Source: Paenibacillus helianthi (GTDB lineage: Bacteria; Bacillota; Bacilli; Paenibacillales; Paenibacillaceae). From it: a DNA stretch of 64,000 nt. Location of the stretch: assembly GCF_001909055.1 (NCBI RefSeq), contig NZ_LVWI01000037.1, positions 248,001 to 312,000 of the forward strand. The letters are read 5' to 3'. Positions 44,760-53,456 of the stretch are shown here, piece by piece. Position 1 is the stretch's first letter; the number at the start of each line of letters is the position of its first letter. A program made the translations under genes and the position numbers. The notes under the pieces were generated by a model. That model worked only from the letters and a program-made list of their open reading frames with translations, had not been told where the DNA came from and made no database searches.

Positions 44760-45734
44760 GTGAAATACAGTTATTTGGGAAAATCCGGTTTGAAGGTTAG
44801 CCAACTATGTCTGGGTACCATGAATTTCGGCCCAGAAACCGAGGAAAAGGAAGCCTTCAGAATTATGGACGCTGCCTTGGATGCGGGCATCAACTTTTTT
44901 GATACAGCCAATGTATACGGCGGCAATGACCGGCGCGGCTGGACTGAAGAAATTATCGGCCGATGGTTTCAGCAGGGAGGCGGCCGGCGCGAGAAGGTTG
45001 TTCTGGCTACCAAAGTCTACGGTGACATGTTCGACGAGCAGGACGGTCCCAATTCAGGTGCAGGTTTGTCCGCATACAAGATCAGACGTCATTTCGAAGG
45101 CTCACTGAAACGTCTGCAGACGGATCACATTGAACTGTATCAAATGCATCATATTGACCGGAATGTCTCCTGGGACGAGTTGTGGGGCGCATTTGAAATT
45201 CTGGTCTCCCAGGGCAAAGCCGATTACATCGGGTCCAGCAACTTTGCGGGCTGGCATATTGCCGCTGCCCAGGCAAAGGCCAAAGAACGCCATTTCCTGG
45301 GGCTTGTCTCCGAGCAGCATCTGTACAACCTGCTGGAGCGGACGCCGGAGCTGGAGGTCCTTCCAGCTTCGCAGGAGCTGGGTCTGGGAGTGATCCCATG
45401 GAGTCCGCTGGCTGGCGGCCTGCTTGGACGCAATGCGCTGTCCAAAAGTGGTGTGCGCAGCGCCCGTTCGGCCAAGCTGGAGCAGCACCGGAGCCAGCTG
45501 GAGCAATTCTCCGCGCTCTGTAAGGAGCTTGGGGAGCATGAAGACCAAGTGGCGCTGGCCTGGGTACTGGCCAATCCTGCCGTTACCGCACCGATTATCG
45601 GGCCACGGACGATTGAACAGTTCGAAGACTCGCTGAGAGTCACCGAGATCGTGCTCGATGCAGATACGCTGAAGAAGCTGGACGAGATTTTCCCGGGACC
45701 GGGCCGTCCGGCACCGGAAGCCTACGCCTGGTAA
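44760..45734 (+). CDS. Aldo/keto reductase
   Basis: A 324-aa NADPH-dependent (alpha/beta)8-barrel oxidoreductase. YSYLGKSGLKVSQLCLGTMNFG, AGINFFDTANVYGG (catalytic Asp and Tyr), the active-site Lys in VVLATKVYGDM and His in LYQMHHIDRNVSWDE are all present, as is the cofactor-binding end PIIGPRTIEQFEDSL. GTG 44760 has GGGAGG 8 nt upstream; ATG 44754 is only 2 nt from it. Substrate (aldehyde, ketone or sugar) unknown. Followed by a strong terminator. Confidence 0.92.
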   Translation: MKYSYLGKSGLKVSQLCLGTMNFGPETEEKEAFRIMDAALDAGINFFDTANVYGGNDRRGWTEEIIGRWFQQGGGRREKVVLATKVYGDMFDEQDGPNSGAGLSAYKIRRHFEGSLKRLQTDHIELYQMHHIDRNVSWDELWGAFEILVSQGKADYIGSSNFAGWHIAAAQAKAKERHFLGLVSEQHLYNLLERTPELEVLPASQELGLGVIPWSPLAGGLLGRNALSKSGVRSARSAKLEQHRSQLEQFSALCKELGEHEDQVALAWVLANPAVTAPIIGPRTIEQFEDSLRVTEIVLDADTLKKLDEIFPGPGRPAPEAYAW

Positions 45735-45783
45735 GAGTTCCGGCGGAAATCAATATAGTATACCGGCTGCGGGAGCTGGACAG

Positions 45784-45820
45784 CGCGGGAGCATCCTTTG
45801 GGATATTCCCGCGTTTTTTT
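45784..45820 (+). terminator. Terminator of the aldo/keto reductase gene
   Basis: CGCGGGA (45784-45790) / TCCCGCG (45807-45813) with inner ATCC/GGAT, followed by seven T. Confidence 0.9.
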
Positions 45821-45822
45821 AT

Positions 45823-45873
45823 TTTTCTCGCTAAGGCAGCGCTGTCCTTAAAAAAGCGGGTGTAGCCGTGGGC
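45823..45873 (-). repeat. Degenerate fragment resembling the dispersed repeat (copy D)
   Basis: TTTCTCGCT...GTCC..TTAAAA...CGG...AGCCGT occurs in the same order and spacing as in 33807-33857, at about two thirds identity by eye. It may be an old, diverged copy of the hairpin-1 half. Confidence 0.3.
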
Positions 45874-46007
45874 GTAGTAATCACCGGGCGTCGCCTCAAA
45901 GTCCAGATTGTTTTGCGGAGGCTGGCAAGGATGAATCCAGGGTCTTCCTGTGATAAGCTGAACAGTAAGAATGAACAGTATCGCTATTTTTGCCGAGTGC
46001 AGAGGGG

Positions 46008-46475
46008 GTGGCCATTACGCTTTTTTATTTAATATCCATATTGGTCGTTATAGCGGATCAGGCCGCCAAGTGGGCGGTACGCTCCAAGATGCAGCTGGGG
46101 GAAACCATTCCTGTATGGAGCGGGCACCTGCAGTTTACGTATTACGAGAACAGTGGCGCAGCATTCAGCTCTTTTCAGGGATTCGGCCCATATTTCGCCA
46201 TTGTTGCGGTAGCCTTTGTTGCAGCGGTGTTCTATTACAGACGAAAGGGAGTGCTGAGGGGACCGTTACTGGAAGCGGCGAGCGGATTTCTGGTAGGCGG
46301 GGCAATCGGCAACGCCATGGATCGTGTTATTTACCATCAGGTAACGGATTTTCTGGTCTTCGGCAGCCGTGGCGGCATTCTGAACCTTGCAGACTTGGCG
46401 ATCAACGCCGGGGGGCTGCTGGTTTTGGTACATCTGCTCAAGAAACCGCTGAAGCGTTTTTCTTTAAAAAGGTAA
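46008..46475 (+). CDS. lspA: Signal peptidase II (lipoprotein signal peptidase)
   Basis: A ~155-aa inner-membrane aspartic protease that cleaves prolipoprotein signals. Four helices are visible. VVIADQAAKWAV, FTYYENSGAAFSSFQG, GNAMDRV (catalytic Asp 1) and LNLADLAINAG (catalytic Asp 2) are the family's conserved boxes. The start is unclear: no ATG is in frame. GTG 46008 fits the expected length; TTG 45990 has no ribosome binding site, and AGAGGGGG at 46001 would best fit the ATT at 46014. It stands between an aldo/keto reductase and sulfite reductase genes, so it may be a second copy rather than the housekeeping lspA. Confidence 0.88.
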   Translation: MAITLFYLISILVVIADQAAKWAVRSKMQLGETIPVWSGHLQFTYYENSGAAFSSFQGFGPYFAIVAVAFVAAVFYYRRKGVLRGPLLEAASGFLVGGAIGNAMDRVIYHQVTDFLVFGSRGGILNLADLAINAGGLLVLVHLLKKPLKRFSLKR

Positions 46476-46785
46476 GACCTTCGGGCTGAATGTCCTTGGA
46501 ATGACTATCCGGCATATCAATAGGCAGGTTTTGTGAAATTCTTGCTGCTTTATCGATTACTAAGTATCATTTTATCTAATAAAAGTTATCATAAAATGTA
46601 ATGAAGCTGGTTAAATCAGAGCTTTTTACTCTGATTTAAGCGGCTTTTGTGCGTTTTATTGAATTTATTGGATTATAAGTGTGAATTTAGCAGCCGGCTG
46701 TCTCGTTGATCGTTTCATATAATTGTGATAGCCTGAATTTATGTTGTTAAGAGGGAAGCAGATTTCATGCGAGGAGAGGTCGATA
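46476..46785 (+). other. 310-bp gap upstream of cysJ
   Basis: Holds one clear structure, the perfect 11-bp inverted repeat TTAAATCAGAG (46611-46621) / CTCTGATTTAA (46629-46639), probably the lspA terminator though the T tract (CTTTTG) is short. TATAAT at 46719-46724 lacks a good -35 box. No S-box, T-box or other riboswitch core was seen. Confidence 0.5.
46611..46650 (+). terminator. Probable terminator of lspA
   Basis: Perfect 11-bp stem with a 7-nt T-rich loop followed by GCGGCTTTT. Confidence 0.55.
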
Positions 46786-48660
46786 GTGTTGCAATTACAT
46801 GTTACGAACAGTCCTTTTACCGAGGAACAGGTTGATCTTCTAAACCGCCTTCTGCCGTCACTGACGCAGACACAGCAGATTTGGCTCGGCGGCTATATAT
46901 CCGCAATAACACTGCAGGGCATATCCGTTGACTCCACTACTGCGCCGGCTGTGCCTGTAACACCCGTTCCGGGTGCTGCAATTGCTTCAGCTGCTTCAGT
47001 TGCGATTGCCCAGCCGTCCTTTTCCCGCGATATCACCGTACTCTTCGGATCGCAGACTGGCAATTGCCAGCGTCTCGCTTCCAGCCTGTCAGGCAAGCTG
47101 AAGGAGCAGGGATTCGAGGTCACCGTATCTGCGATGAACAGCTTTAAGCCGAATGCACTGAAGAAGGTAGAGAACCTGCTGATTCTGGTCAGCACGCATG
47201 GTGAGGGTGAACCACCGGATAATGCACGTTCGCTTCACGAATTTCTCTATAGCAAAAGAGCGCCCCAATTGAATCATTTACGGTATTCGGTGCTGGCACT
47301 CGGGGATACCTCATATGAATACTTCTGCCAGACGGGCAAGGATTTCGACCAGAGGCTGGAAGAGCTGGGCGGCCAGCGTCTAAGCCCCCGTGCAGATTGC
47401 GATCTGGACTATGACGAGCCGGTCGCTGATTGGATGGAACAAGTGATTACCGCCCTTAACGGTGCCCAGAGTGCCCCCGCTATTGCTGAAGAGGCTGTGC
47501 TTGCGGCCGAACACGCGGAATCGCTGCAATCGGCATACTCCCGCAATCATCCGTTCCAGGCAGAGGTGCTGGAGAATCTGAATCTGAACGGACGCGGCTC
47601 GGATCGTGAAACCCGCCATCTGGAGCTGTCGCTGGCTGGTTCTAACATGACCTTCGAACCTGGTGACTCCCTGGGAGTCTATCCCGAGAATCATCCCCGG
47701 CTGGTAGAAGAGATTATTGCCGCCATGGGCTGGAACTCCGGGGAAACCGTTCCCCTGAACAAAAAAGGTGAAGAGGGCACCCTTCATGAAGCGCTTCTCC
47801 GCCATTATGAAATAACCGTCCTGACCAAACCGCTGCTGGAGCAGGCAGCGAAGCTGTCAACAGCTCCCGCGCTGCATGAACTGCTGCTGCCGGACCGTTC
47901 CAAGCAGTTGAAAGAATACATCCAGGGTCGTGATCTGCTCGACCTGATTCAAGATTTCGCGCCATGGGATGTACCAGCCTGCAGCTTCGTAACCATCCTG
48001 CGCAAGCTGCCGGCAAGACTATACTCCATCGCCAGCAGCTATAATGCCAATCCTGAAGAGGTTCACTTTACCGTGCGGGCGGTACGCTATGAGTCCCATG
48101 GACGAGAACGCTATGGTGTCTGCTCGGTTCACTGCGCGGAGCGTGTGCAGCCAGGAGACACTTTGCCGGTATACATCCAGAACAATCCGAATTTCAAGCT
48201 TCCGGCAAATCCCGATGTGCCAGTGATCATGATCGGACCCGGTACAGGAGTTGCGCCGTTCCGCTCGTTCCTGGAGGAACGCGAGGAGCAAGGTGCAGAA
48301 GGCAAGACATGGCTGTTCTACGGAGACCGTCATTTTGTGACAGACTTCCTCTACCAGACAGACTGGCAGCGGATGCTGAAGGACGGCGTGCTGAATAAGC
48401 TGGATGTGGCCTTCTCCCGGGATACAGAAGAGAAAGTCTATGTGCAGCACCGCATTCTGGAGCATAGTCAAGAGCTCTATGCCTGGCTGCAGGAAGGCGC
48501 CCATGTATATGTCTGCGGGGATGAAAAGCATATGGCCCACGACGTCCACGCAGCGCTGATCAGCGTTATTCAGGAGGAAGGCGGACTAAGCCCCGAAGCA
48601 GCAGCAGCCTATCTGGACAATCTGCAGCAGGAGCAGCGTTACCAGCGCGATGTGTACTAA
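46786..48660 (+). CDS. cysJ: Assimilatory sulfite reductase (NADPH) flavoprotein subunit
   Basis: A 624-aa diflavin reductase. A ~75-residue N-terminal region with an Ala/Pro/Val linker is followed by the flavodoxin domain (FGSQTGNCQRLASSL; STHGEGEPPDNA; ALGDTSYEYFCQTGKDFD), the FAD-binding domain (RLYSIASSY and VCSVHC) and the NADPH domain (MIGPGTGVAPFRSFLEER, YVCGDEKHMAHDVHAAL, C-terminal aromatic Tyr). It passes electrons from NADPH to CysI for reduction of sulfite to sulfide in cysteine synthesis. GTG 46786 has AGGAGAGG 6 nt upstream; ATG 46741 has none. Confidence 0.94.
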   Translation: MLQLHVTNSPFTEEQVDLLNRLLPSLTQTQQIWLGGYISAITLQGISVDSTTAPAVPVTPVPGAAIASAASVAIAQPSFSRDITVLFGSQTGNCQRLASSLSGKLKEQGFEVTVSAMNSFKPNALKKVENLLILVSTHGEGEPPDNARSLHEFLYSKRAPQLNHLRYSVLALGDTSYEYFCQTGKDFDQRLEELGGQRLSPRADCDLDYDEPVADWMEQVITALNGAQSAPAIAEEAVLAAEHAESLQSAYSRNHPFQAEVLENLNLNGRGSDRETRHLELSLAGSNMTFEPGDSLGVYPENHPRLVEEIIAAMGWNSGETVPLNKKGEEGTLHEALLRHYEITVLTKPLLEQAAKLSTAPALHELLLPDRSKQLKEYIQGRDLLDLIQDFAPWDVPACSFVTILRKLPARLYSIASSYNANPEEVHFTVRAVRYESHGRERYGVCSVHCAERVQPGDTLPVYIQNNPNFKLPANPDVPVIMIGPGTGVAPFRSFLEEREEQGAEGKTWLFYGDRHFVTDFLYQTDWQRMLKDGVLNKLDVAFSRDTEEKVYVQHRILEHSQELYAWLQEGAHVYVCGDEKHMAHDVHAALISVIQEEGGLSPEAAAAYLDNLQQEQRYQRDVY

Positions 48661-48699
48661 ACATTAACATACAGTGAATGCGGGAGGAGACTTGCAGCA

Positions 48700-50424
48700 A
48701 TGGCGAATAATGAATCAGTGGTGAAGCCCATCGGCGGCCCGCCTAGTGATGTTGAACATATTAAGCTCGAGAGCAATTATTTGCGGGGAGCCCTTGTGGA
48801 GACGTTGAAGAACCCGATCACCGGAGGTCTGCCTGAGGATGATAACCGGTTGCTTAAGTTCCACGGCAGCTACATGCAGGATGACCGGGATTTGCGCAGT
48901 GAACGGGAACGCTCGAAGCTGGAGCCGGCCTTTCAGTTCATGCTGCGTGTGGTCGCACCTGGTGGTGTGGCTACCCCGGCACAATGGCTGGTCATGGACG
49001 AACTGGCACACAAATACGGCAACGGTACCTTGCGGCTGACGACAAGACAGGCCTTTCAAATGCACGGAGTGCTCAAATGGAATTTGAAAAAGACCATCAA
49101 GACCATCAACGATACGCTGATGACGACCCTCGCTGCTTGCGGTGACGTTAACCGCAATGTGATGAGCGCTCCCAATCCGTACCAGTCCGAGGTTCATGCC
49201 GAGGTCTATGAGTGGGCACGCAAGATCAGCGATCATTTGGCACCGCGTACCCCTGCCTACCATGAAATTTGGCTGGACGGTGAAAAGGTAGTGGACAGCA
49301 AAGACGGAGCAGAAGTCGAACCGATCTACGGCCCGGTCTATCTGCCCCGCAAGTTCAAAATCGGCATCGCGGTCCCTCCATCCAATGATGTGGATGTATT
49401 CTCCCAGGATCTTGGCTTTATCGCAATTCTGGAAAACGGCAAGCTGGCAGGATTCGATGTAACGGTTGGCGGCGGCATGGGGATGACTCATGGGGATACA
49501 AGTACGTATCCGCAGCTTGGACGGGTAATAGGCTTCTGCCGGCCGGAGCAAATGATTGATCTGGCGGAGAAAACCGTTACGATTCAGCGCGACTTCGGCA
49601 ACCGCTCGGTCCGCAAAAATGCCCGTTTCAAATACACCATTGACCGTCATGGTCTGGAATGGTTTACCGGTGAATTGCAGAACCGGTTAGGGTGGGAGCT
49701 TGAACCGGCAAGGGGCTTTCACTTCGACCATAACGGTGACCGTTACGGCTGGGTGAAAGGTGTGAACGGCAGATGGAACCTGACGCTGTATATCCAGAGT
49801 GGACGGATTCATGATACGGAGAGCAGCAAGCTCATGACAGGCCTGCGGGAAATCGCCAAAATCCATGACGGAGACTTCCGGCTGACCCCCAATCAGAATC
49901 TGATTATAGGCAATGTCAGCAGTTCGAAGAAACGTAAGGTTACGGAACTCGCCAAGCAGTATGGATTGACAGAGGGTGCGCATCATTCGGCTCTGCGGCG
50001 CAGCTCGATGTCCTGTGTAGCGCTGCCGACGTGCGGATTGGCCATGGCCGAGGCAGAGCGTTATCTGCCGCTGCTGCTGGATAAGCTGGAGCTGATCATT
50101 GACGAAGCAGGACTTCGGGAGGAAGAAATTGTGATCCGCATGACGGGTTGCCCGAATGGCTGCGCCAGACCGGCGTTGGGGGAGATCTCGTTCATCGGGA
50201 AGGCTCCGGGCAGATATAATATGTATCTGGGAGCAGGTTTTACCGGCGACCGTCTGAATAAACTGTATAAGGAAAATATCGATGAACAGGAAATTCTGGC
50301 AACGCTTGAACCAATCCTCCATCAATACGCCAGGGAGCGCCAAAGCGGCGAGCACTTTGGGGATTTTGTAATCCGCAGCGGATACGTCAAGGCGGTTACC
50401 TCTGGACTTCATTTCCACGACTGA
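48700..50424 (+). CDS. cysI: Assimilatory sulfite reductase (NADPH) hemoprotein subunit
   Basis: A 574-aa siroheme and [4Fe-4S] enzyme. The cluster/siroheme cysteines are in [20 protein letters not shown] and [11 protein letters not shown], the two family signatures. [15 protein letters not shown] and [19 protein letters not shown] are siroheme-binding blocks. ATG 48700 has GGAGGAG upstream. With cysJ, 39 bp before it, it forms the complete sulfite reductase; the siroheme and APS/PAPS genes are not in the window. Confidence 0.95.
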   Translation: MANNESVVKPIGGPPSDVEHIKLESNYLRGALVETLKNPITGGLPEDDNRLLKFHGSYMQDDRDLRSERERSKLEPAFQFMLRVVAPGGVATPAQWLVMDELAHKYGNGTLRLTTRQAFQMHGVLKWNLKKTIKTINDTLMTTLAACGDVNRNVMSAPNPYQSEVHAEVYEWARKISDHLAPRTPAYHEIWLDGEKVVDSKDGAEVEPIYGPVYLPRKFKIGIAVPPSNDVDVFSQDLGFIAILENGKLAGFDVTVGGGMGMTHGDTSTYPQLGRVIGFCRPEQMIDLAEKTVTIQRDFGNRSVRKNARFKYTIDRHGLEWFTGELQNRLGWELEPARGFHFDHNGDRYGWVKGVNGRWNLTLYIQSGRIHDTESSKLMTGLREIAKIHDGDFRLTPNQNLIIGNVSSSKKRKVTELAKQYGLTEGAHHSALRRSSMSCVALPTCGLAMAEAERYLPLLLDKLELIIDEAGLREEEIVIRMTGCPNGCARPALGEISFIGKAPGRYNMYLGAGFTGDRLNKLYKENIDEQEILATLEPILHQYARERQSGEHFGDFVIRSGYVKAVTSGLHFHD

Positions 50425-50435
50425 TTCATGAACTT

Positions 50436-50483
50436 AACGAACCCGTTTCCTTCTTTAAGAAGGCAGGGTTCGTTTCTTTTTTT
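50436..50483 (+). terminator. Terminator of the cysJI operon
   Basis: AACGAACCC (50436-50444) with CCTTC/GAAGG inside and GGGTTCGTT (50466-50474), then TCTTTTTTT. Confidence 0.92.
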
Positions 50484-50484
50484 G

Positions 50485-50545
50485 AAAATATAAGAATTTA
50501 TATGCTTCACGCATTAAATTATCCTTCTATTGCCGTTTCTGCTTG
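50485..50545 (-). repeat. Dispersed intergenic repeat, copy C (internally deleted)
   Basis: Read on the minus strand it begins CAAGCAGAAACGGC and continues directly into AATAGAAGGATAATTTA ... CTTATATTTTC. Compared with copies A and B it lacks the ~35 bp between AAACGGC and the second hairpin, that is, the greater part of hairpin 1. It lies right after the cysI terminator and is not in front of any minus-strand gene. Confidence 0.65.
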
Positions 50546-50561
50546 TGAATTCAGATTAAAT

Positions 50562-50590
50562 TTGGATTTTCGGCGAATATCTTTCATAAT
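50562..50590 (+). promoter_or_regulatory. Candidate sigma-A promoter for the methionine aminopeptidase gene
   Basis: TTGGAT (50562-50567), 17 bp, CATAAT (50585-50590). Confidence 0.45.
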
Positions 50591-50666
50591 ATAGAGAAGA
50601 ACGACCAAACTATAACCAAGAGCCATTATTGTAAGTAATGTGTTCTGTACAGAAGAGGCGAAACGA

Positions 50667-51413
50667 ATGATCATCATGAAAACGATGGAAGAGATCGAGA
50701 AAATGCGGGCAGCCGGCAAAATTCTTGCGGAATGCCACCGGCAAATCGCCCAAATCATTAAGCCCGGAATCACAACCTGGGAAATTGACCAGTTTGCAGA
50801 GAAATTCATTCTCTCCCAAGGAGCTACCCCGGAGCAAAAAGGCTATCACGGCTATCCTTACGCGACCTGCGCATCTGTAAATGATGTGATCTGCCATGGA
50901 TTTCCGAAGCATGAGGAGTTGAAAGACGGCGATATCGTAACCATTGATATGGTTGTGAACCTGAATGGCTGGCTGGCAGATTCGGCTTGGTCCTACGCCA
51001 TCGGCAATATTAGCGAACAGGCGGAGAAACTGCTGAATACGACCAAAGAGTCATTGTTCAAAGGTATTGAGCAAGCGGTCGCCGGTAACCGGATCGGGGA
51101 TGTTGCCCATGCGATACAGGTCTATGCCGAGTCGAACGGCTTCTCGGTCGTACGTGATTTCATTGGTCACGGCATTGGTTCTGAAATGCATGAAGCACCT
51201 GAGGTACCTCACTATGGACCCGCAGGGAAAGGACCAAGACTCAAAGAAGGCATGGTATTTACCATTGAGCCGATGCTGAATACCGGAAGCTATCGTACTA
51301 AGGTAGATGCGGACGGGTGGACGGCCCGCACGATCGATGGAGGCCTGTCAGCCCAGTATGAGCATACACTGGCCATTACTCCGCAGGGCACAATTATCCT
51401 GACTGAACTGTAA
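50667..51413 (+). CDS. map: Type I methionine aminopeptidase
   Basis: A 248-aa metalloprotease that removes the N-terminal Met from nascent proteins. The five metal ligands are visible: Asp in VTIDMVVNLNGW and in LADSAWSYA, His in GHGIGSEMHEAPEVPHYG, Glu in FTIEPMLNTG and Glu in AQYEHTLAI; the substrate His is in ICHGFP. ATG 50667 gives 248 residues, the usual length. It is monocistronic, away from the ribosomal protein cluster where the housekeeping map normally lies, so it may be a second paralogue (as yflG in B. subtilis). Confidence 0.93.
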   Translation: MIIMKTMEEIEKMRAAGKILAECHRQIAQIIKPGITTWEIDQFAEKFILSQGATPEQKGYHGYPYATCASVNDVICHGFPKHEELKDGDIVTIDMVVNLNGWLADSAWSYAIGNISEQAEKLLNTTKESLFKGIEQAVAGNRIGDVAHAIQVYAESNGFSVVRDFIGHGIGSEMHEAPEVPHYGPAGKGPRLKEGMVFTIEPMLNTGSYRTKVDADGWTARTIDGGLSAQYEHTLAITPQGTIILTEL

Positions 51414-51427
51414 ACTGCCATACCCGA

Positions 51428-51476
51428 ACCCGGGCGTTCTCCTTCTTGTAAGGAAACGTCCGGTTTTTTGTTTTTT
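51428..51476 (+). terminator. Terminator of map
   Basis: AACCCGGGCGTT with inner CCTT/AAGG pairs with AACGTCCGGTT, followed by TTTTGTTTTTTT. Confidence 0.8.
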
Positions 51477-51596
51477 TGACACGGATCGAGCTTCTGATAG
51501 TTTTTTTTGCTGTGTGTGTCGGAATTCACGGCTGAATGAAAATTAAATGCATATAATGGTAAGGTTTCAAAGCTGAATCAGAATAGAGGACGAAGA

Positions 51597-53027
51597 ATGG
51601 CAGTAGATAAACATTGCAAAAATCTGCACAGGGCACCCAGCCCCGAGCAGTGCATGGACCATTATGGCTGCATTTATGAAAACAACCATCTGATTACTTT
51701 GCTGGTGAATCCGGTAGACGGATCGATTACCGATGCCAACAGGGCAGCCTGTGAATTCTACGGCTACCCTATCCGTATTTTTCGGAAACTTCATATTACG
51801 GATCTGCAGGCCGACCCGTATGCCGGATTGGAAGATTTCATTGTACAAGGAATGCCTGGTGACGAACATGGGGCTAACAGGGTCTTTATGGACAGGCACC
51901 TGCTCGCTGGGGGGCAGGTAATTGATGTGGAGATTCATACCGGCATGATGTCCATGCTCGGGAGGTCAAGCATCTACATGGTTGTTCATGACATCAGCGA
52001 GCGGGTTCGTTCGGAGCAGCGGCTTCGTGAGAGTGAAGAGAGATACAGGGATCTGGTTGAGCTCTGTCCCGAAGCCATTATGGTCTATAGCGGAGGCACC
52101 ATCCTGTTTGCCAACAAACAAACCGAAAAAATGTTCGGTAAAAAGAAACAGGAGCTGATTGGACAGAGAATAGAGTCCTTTTTTAGCGAGCAATACATAA
52201 GGAGCGCCAAATATAACAAGCTTATGACCTGGGGCTCCATCGCCAAGGAGAGATTTCGCTTCGAACAGCGGTTCATCCGGCATGATAACCGTATTTTCGA
52301 TGTTGAGATTTCAGGTGTACCGATCATTTATGAGGAAGAAAAGGCGTTACAGCTGGTGCTGAGGGACATCACGGAGAGCAAAAAGGAAGTGGAGCGGGCA
52401 GTCAAGCTGCAGGATCACCGGCATGCAGTGGTTTTTCCGCTGGAGGAGAAGGCAGAACTGGAGAAGCTGTATATTCCGGCCCGGACACTGAGTGGCGATT
52501 TCTTCATTTTTCATAAGATTGATGAGGAAAGGGTAGTTGGAATGATTGGTGATGTGACGGGCAAGGGAATCACCGCCGCGCTGAACATCTCTGCCCTTAG
52601 GGTGTTGTTTGCGGATTGTATGGAGGTTACTGATGATCCGCTGCAGGTCATGAAGGAATTGAACCAGAAAGCTATACTGCATCTGGGCGAGGATTATATT
52701 GCGGGCTGCTGCTTTTGTCTGGATTTTGGAACCGGCTTGCTGAAGGCAGCGGGTGCAGGGATCAATGAATTCATCTATGTGCCCAAGGACCGGGAGGGCC
52801 AATGCATTACCGTCAAAGGCGCGCCGCTAGGCATGTTCGGAGACAGTGAATTTGAGGAGAAATCCATATCCTTTCAATCGGGAGACCGTTTTTGCTTTTA
52901 CAGCGACGGGATGGATCTTCTCTTTGACAGCCAGGAACTGAGCGGCAGCTACGAATATCTGACCGACCGGATTGCGGGAGCTTCATTACAGGATGACTGC
53001 ACCTGGCTGAGCCTATCTATTAAGTGA
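51597..53027 (+). CDS. PAS-PAS-PP2C phosphatase (RsbU/SpoIIE type)
   Basis: A 476-aa cytoplasmic Ser/Thr phosphatase. Two PAS domains (about 15-135, ending VVHDISERVRSEQRLRESEERYRDL, and about 148-265, ending LVLRDITESKKE) precede a SpoIIE-type PP2C domain (about 285-476) with the metal-binding motifs LSGDFFIF, VGMIGDVTGKGITAAL, FYSDGMDLL and DDCTWL all intact. It would dephosphorylate the STAS antagonist encoded three genes on, in answer to a signal sensed by the PAS domains. ATG 51597 has GAGGACG upstream. First gene of a four-gene operon. Confidence 0.9.
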   Translation: MAVDKHCKNLHRAPSPEQCMDHYGCIYENNHLITLLVNPVDGSITDANRAACEFYGYPIRIFRKLHITDLQADPYAGLEDFIVQGMPGDEHGANRVFMDRHLLAGGQVIDVEIHTGMMSMLGRSSIYMVVHDISERVRSEQRLRESEERYRDLVELCPEAIMVYSGGTILFANKQTEKMFGKKKQELIGQRIESFFSEQYIRSAKYNKLMTWGSIAKERFRFEQRFIRHDNRIFDVEISGVPIIYEEEKALQLVLRDITESKKEVERAVKLQDHRHAVVFPLEEKAELEKLYIPARTLSGDFFIFHKIDEERVVGMIGDVTGKGITAALNISALRVLFADCMEVTDDPLQVMKELNQKAILHLGEDYIAGCCFCLDFGTGLLKAAGAGINEFIYVPKDREGQCITVKGAPLGMFGDSEFEEKSISFQSGDRFCFYSDGMDLLFDSQELSGSYEYLTDRIAGASLQDDCTWLSLSIK

Positions 53028-53042
53028 ATGAAGGAGCGGATT

Positions 53043-53435
53043 ATGAGAGCTGTTCAGAAGGAAATTCGAATCCATGGTTTGGAGCAGCATCAGCGAATTA
53101 TTGACGGAATTATAGAAGAGCTTCATCTGGAGGCTTATGCGTTTGACATTCGGCTGATTCTGATCGAAGCCATTACCAATGCTTACTACCACGGTAATCA
53201 TAGCGATGCTAGCAAGCCGATTATTATCCGGTATTTGCTGAGCGGCGAGCAGCTTGAACTTCAGGTGGAAGACTCCGGGGAAGGAGCAGGTACATTGGTA
53301 TTCCCGGACATGATCAGCAGTGACGAGCTGCTTGATGAAGGCGGGAGAGGTCTGTACCTGATCCGCTGCTTCTCCGATCAAGTGGACATGATTCACAACA
53401 CGATGTACATCAGCAAATGCGTAAATCCCTCGTAG
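53043..53435 (+). CDS. RsbW-like anti-sigma factor / Ser kinase (HATPase_c_2)
   Basis: A 130-aa GHKL ATPase of the anti-sigma kinase type. IEAITNAYYHGN is the N box, LQVEDSGEGAG the G1 box and DEGGRGLYLIRCFSDQV the G2 box. It is expected to phosphorylate the STAS protein of the operon and to hold a still unknown partner (sigma factor or other) when the STAS protein is phosphorylated. ATG 53043 has AAGGAGCGG upstream, 15 nt after the phosphatase stop. No sigma factor gene lies in the operon. Confidence 0.88.
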   Translation: MRAVQKEIRIHGLEQHQRIIDGIIEELHLEAYAFDIRLILIEAITNAYYHGNHSDASKPIIIRYLLSGEQLELQVEDSGEGAGTLVFPDMISSDELLDEGGRGLYLIRCFSDQVDMIHNTMYISKCVNPS

Positions 53436-53456
53436 ACAGAAGAAGGAGAGAATCCC

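Noticed and set aside
45971..46489. 172-codon frame overlapping lspA in another frame
   Set aside because: The other frame holds all signal peptidase II motifs, so this one is a shadow.
46476..46785. S-box, T-box or CymR-type control upstream of cysJ
   Set aside because: None of the conserved cores could be found by eye; only a simple inverted repeat is present.
48715..49650. 311-codon minus-strand reading frame opposite cysI
   Set aside because: Antisense shadow of a well-conserved enzyme; no start signal and improbable composition.
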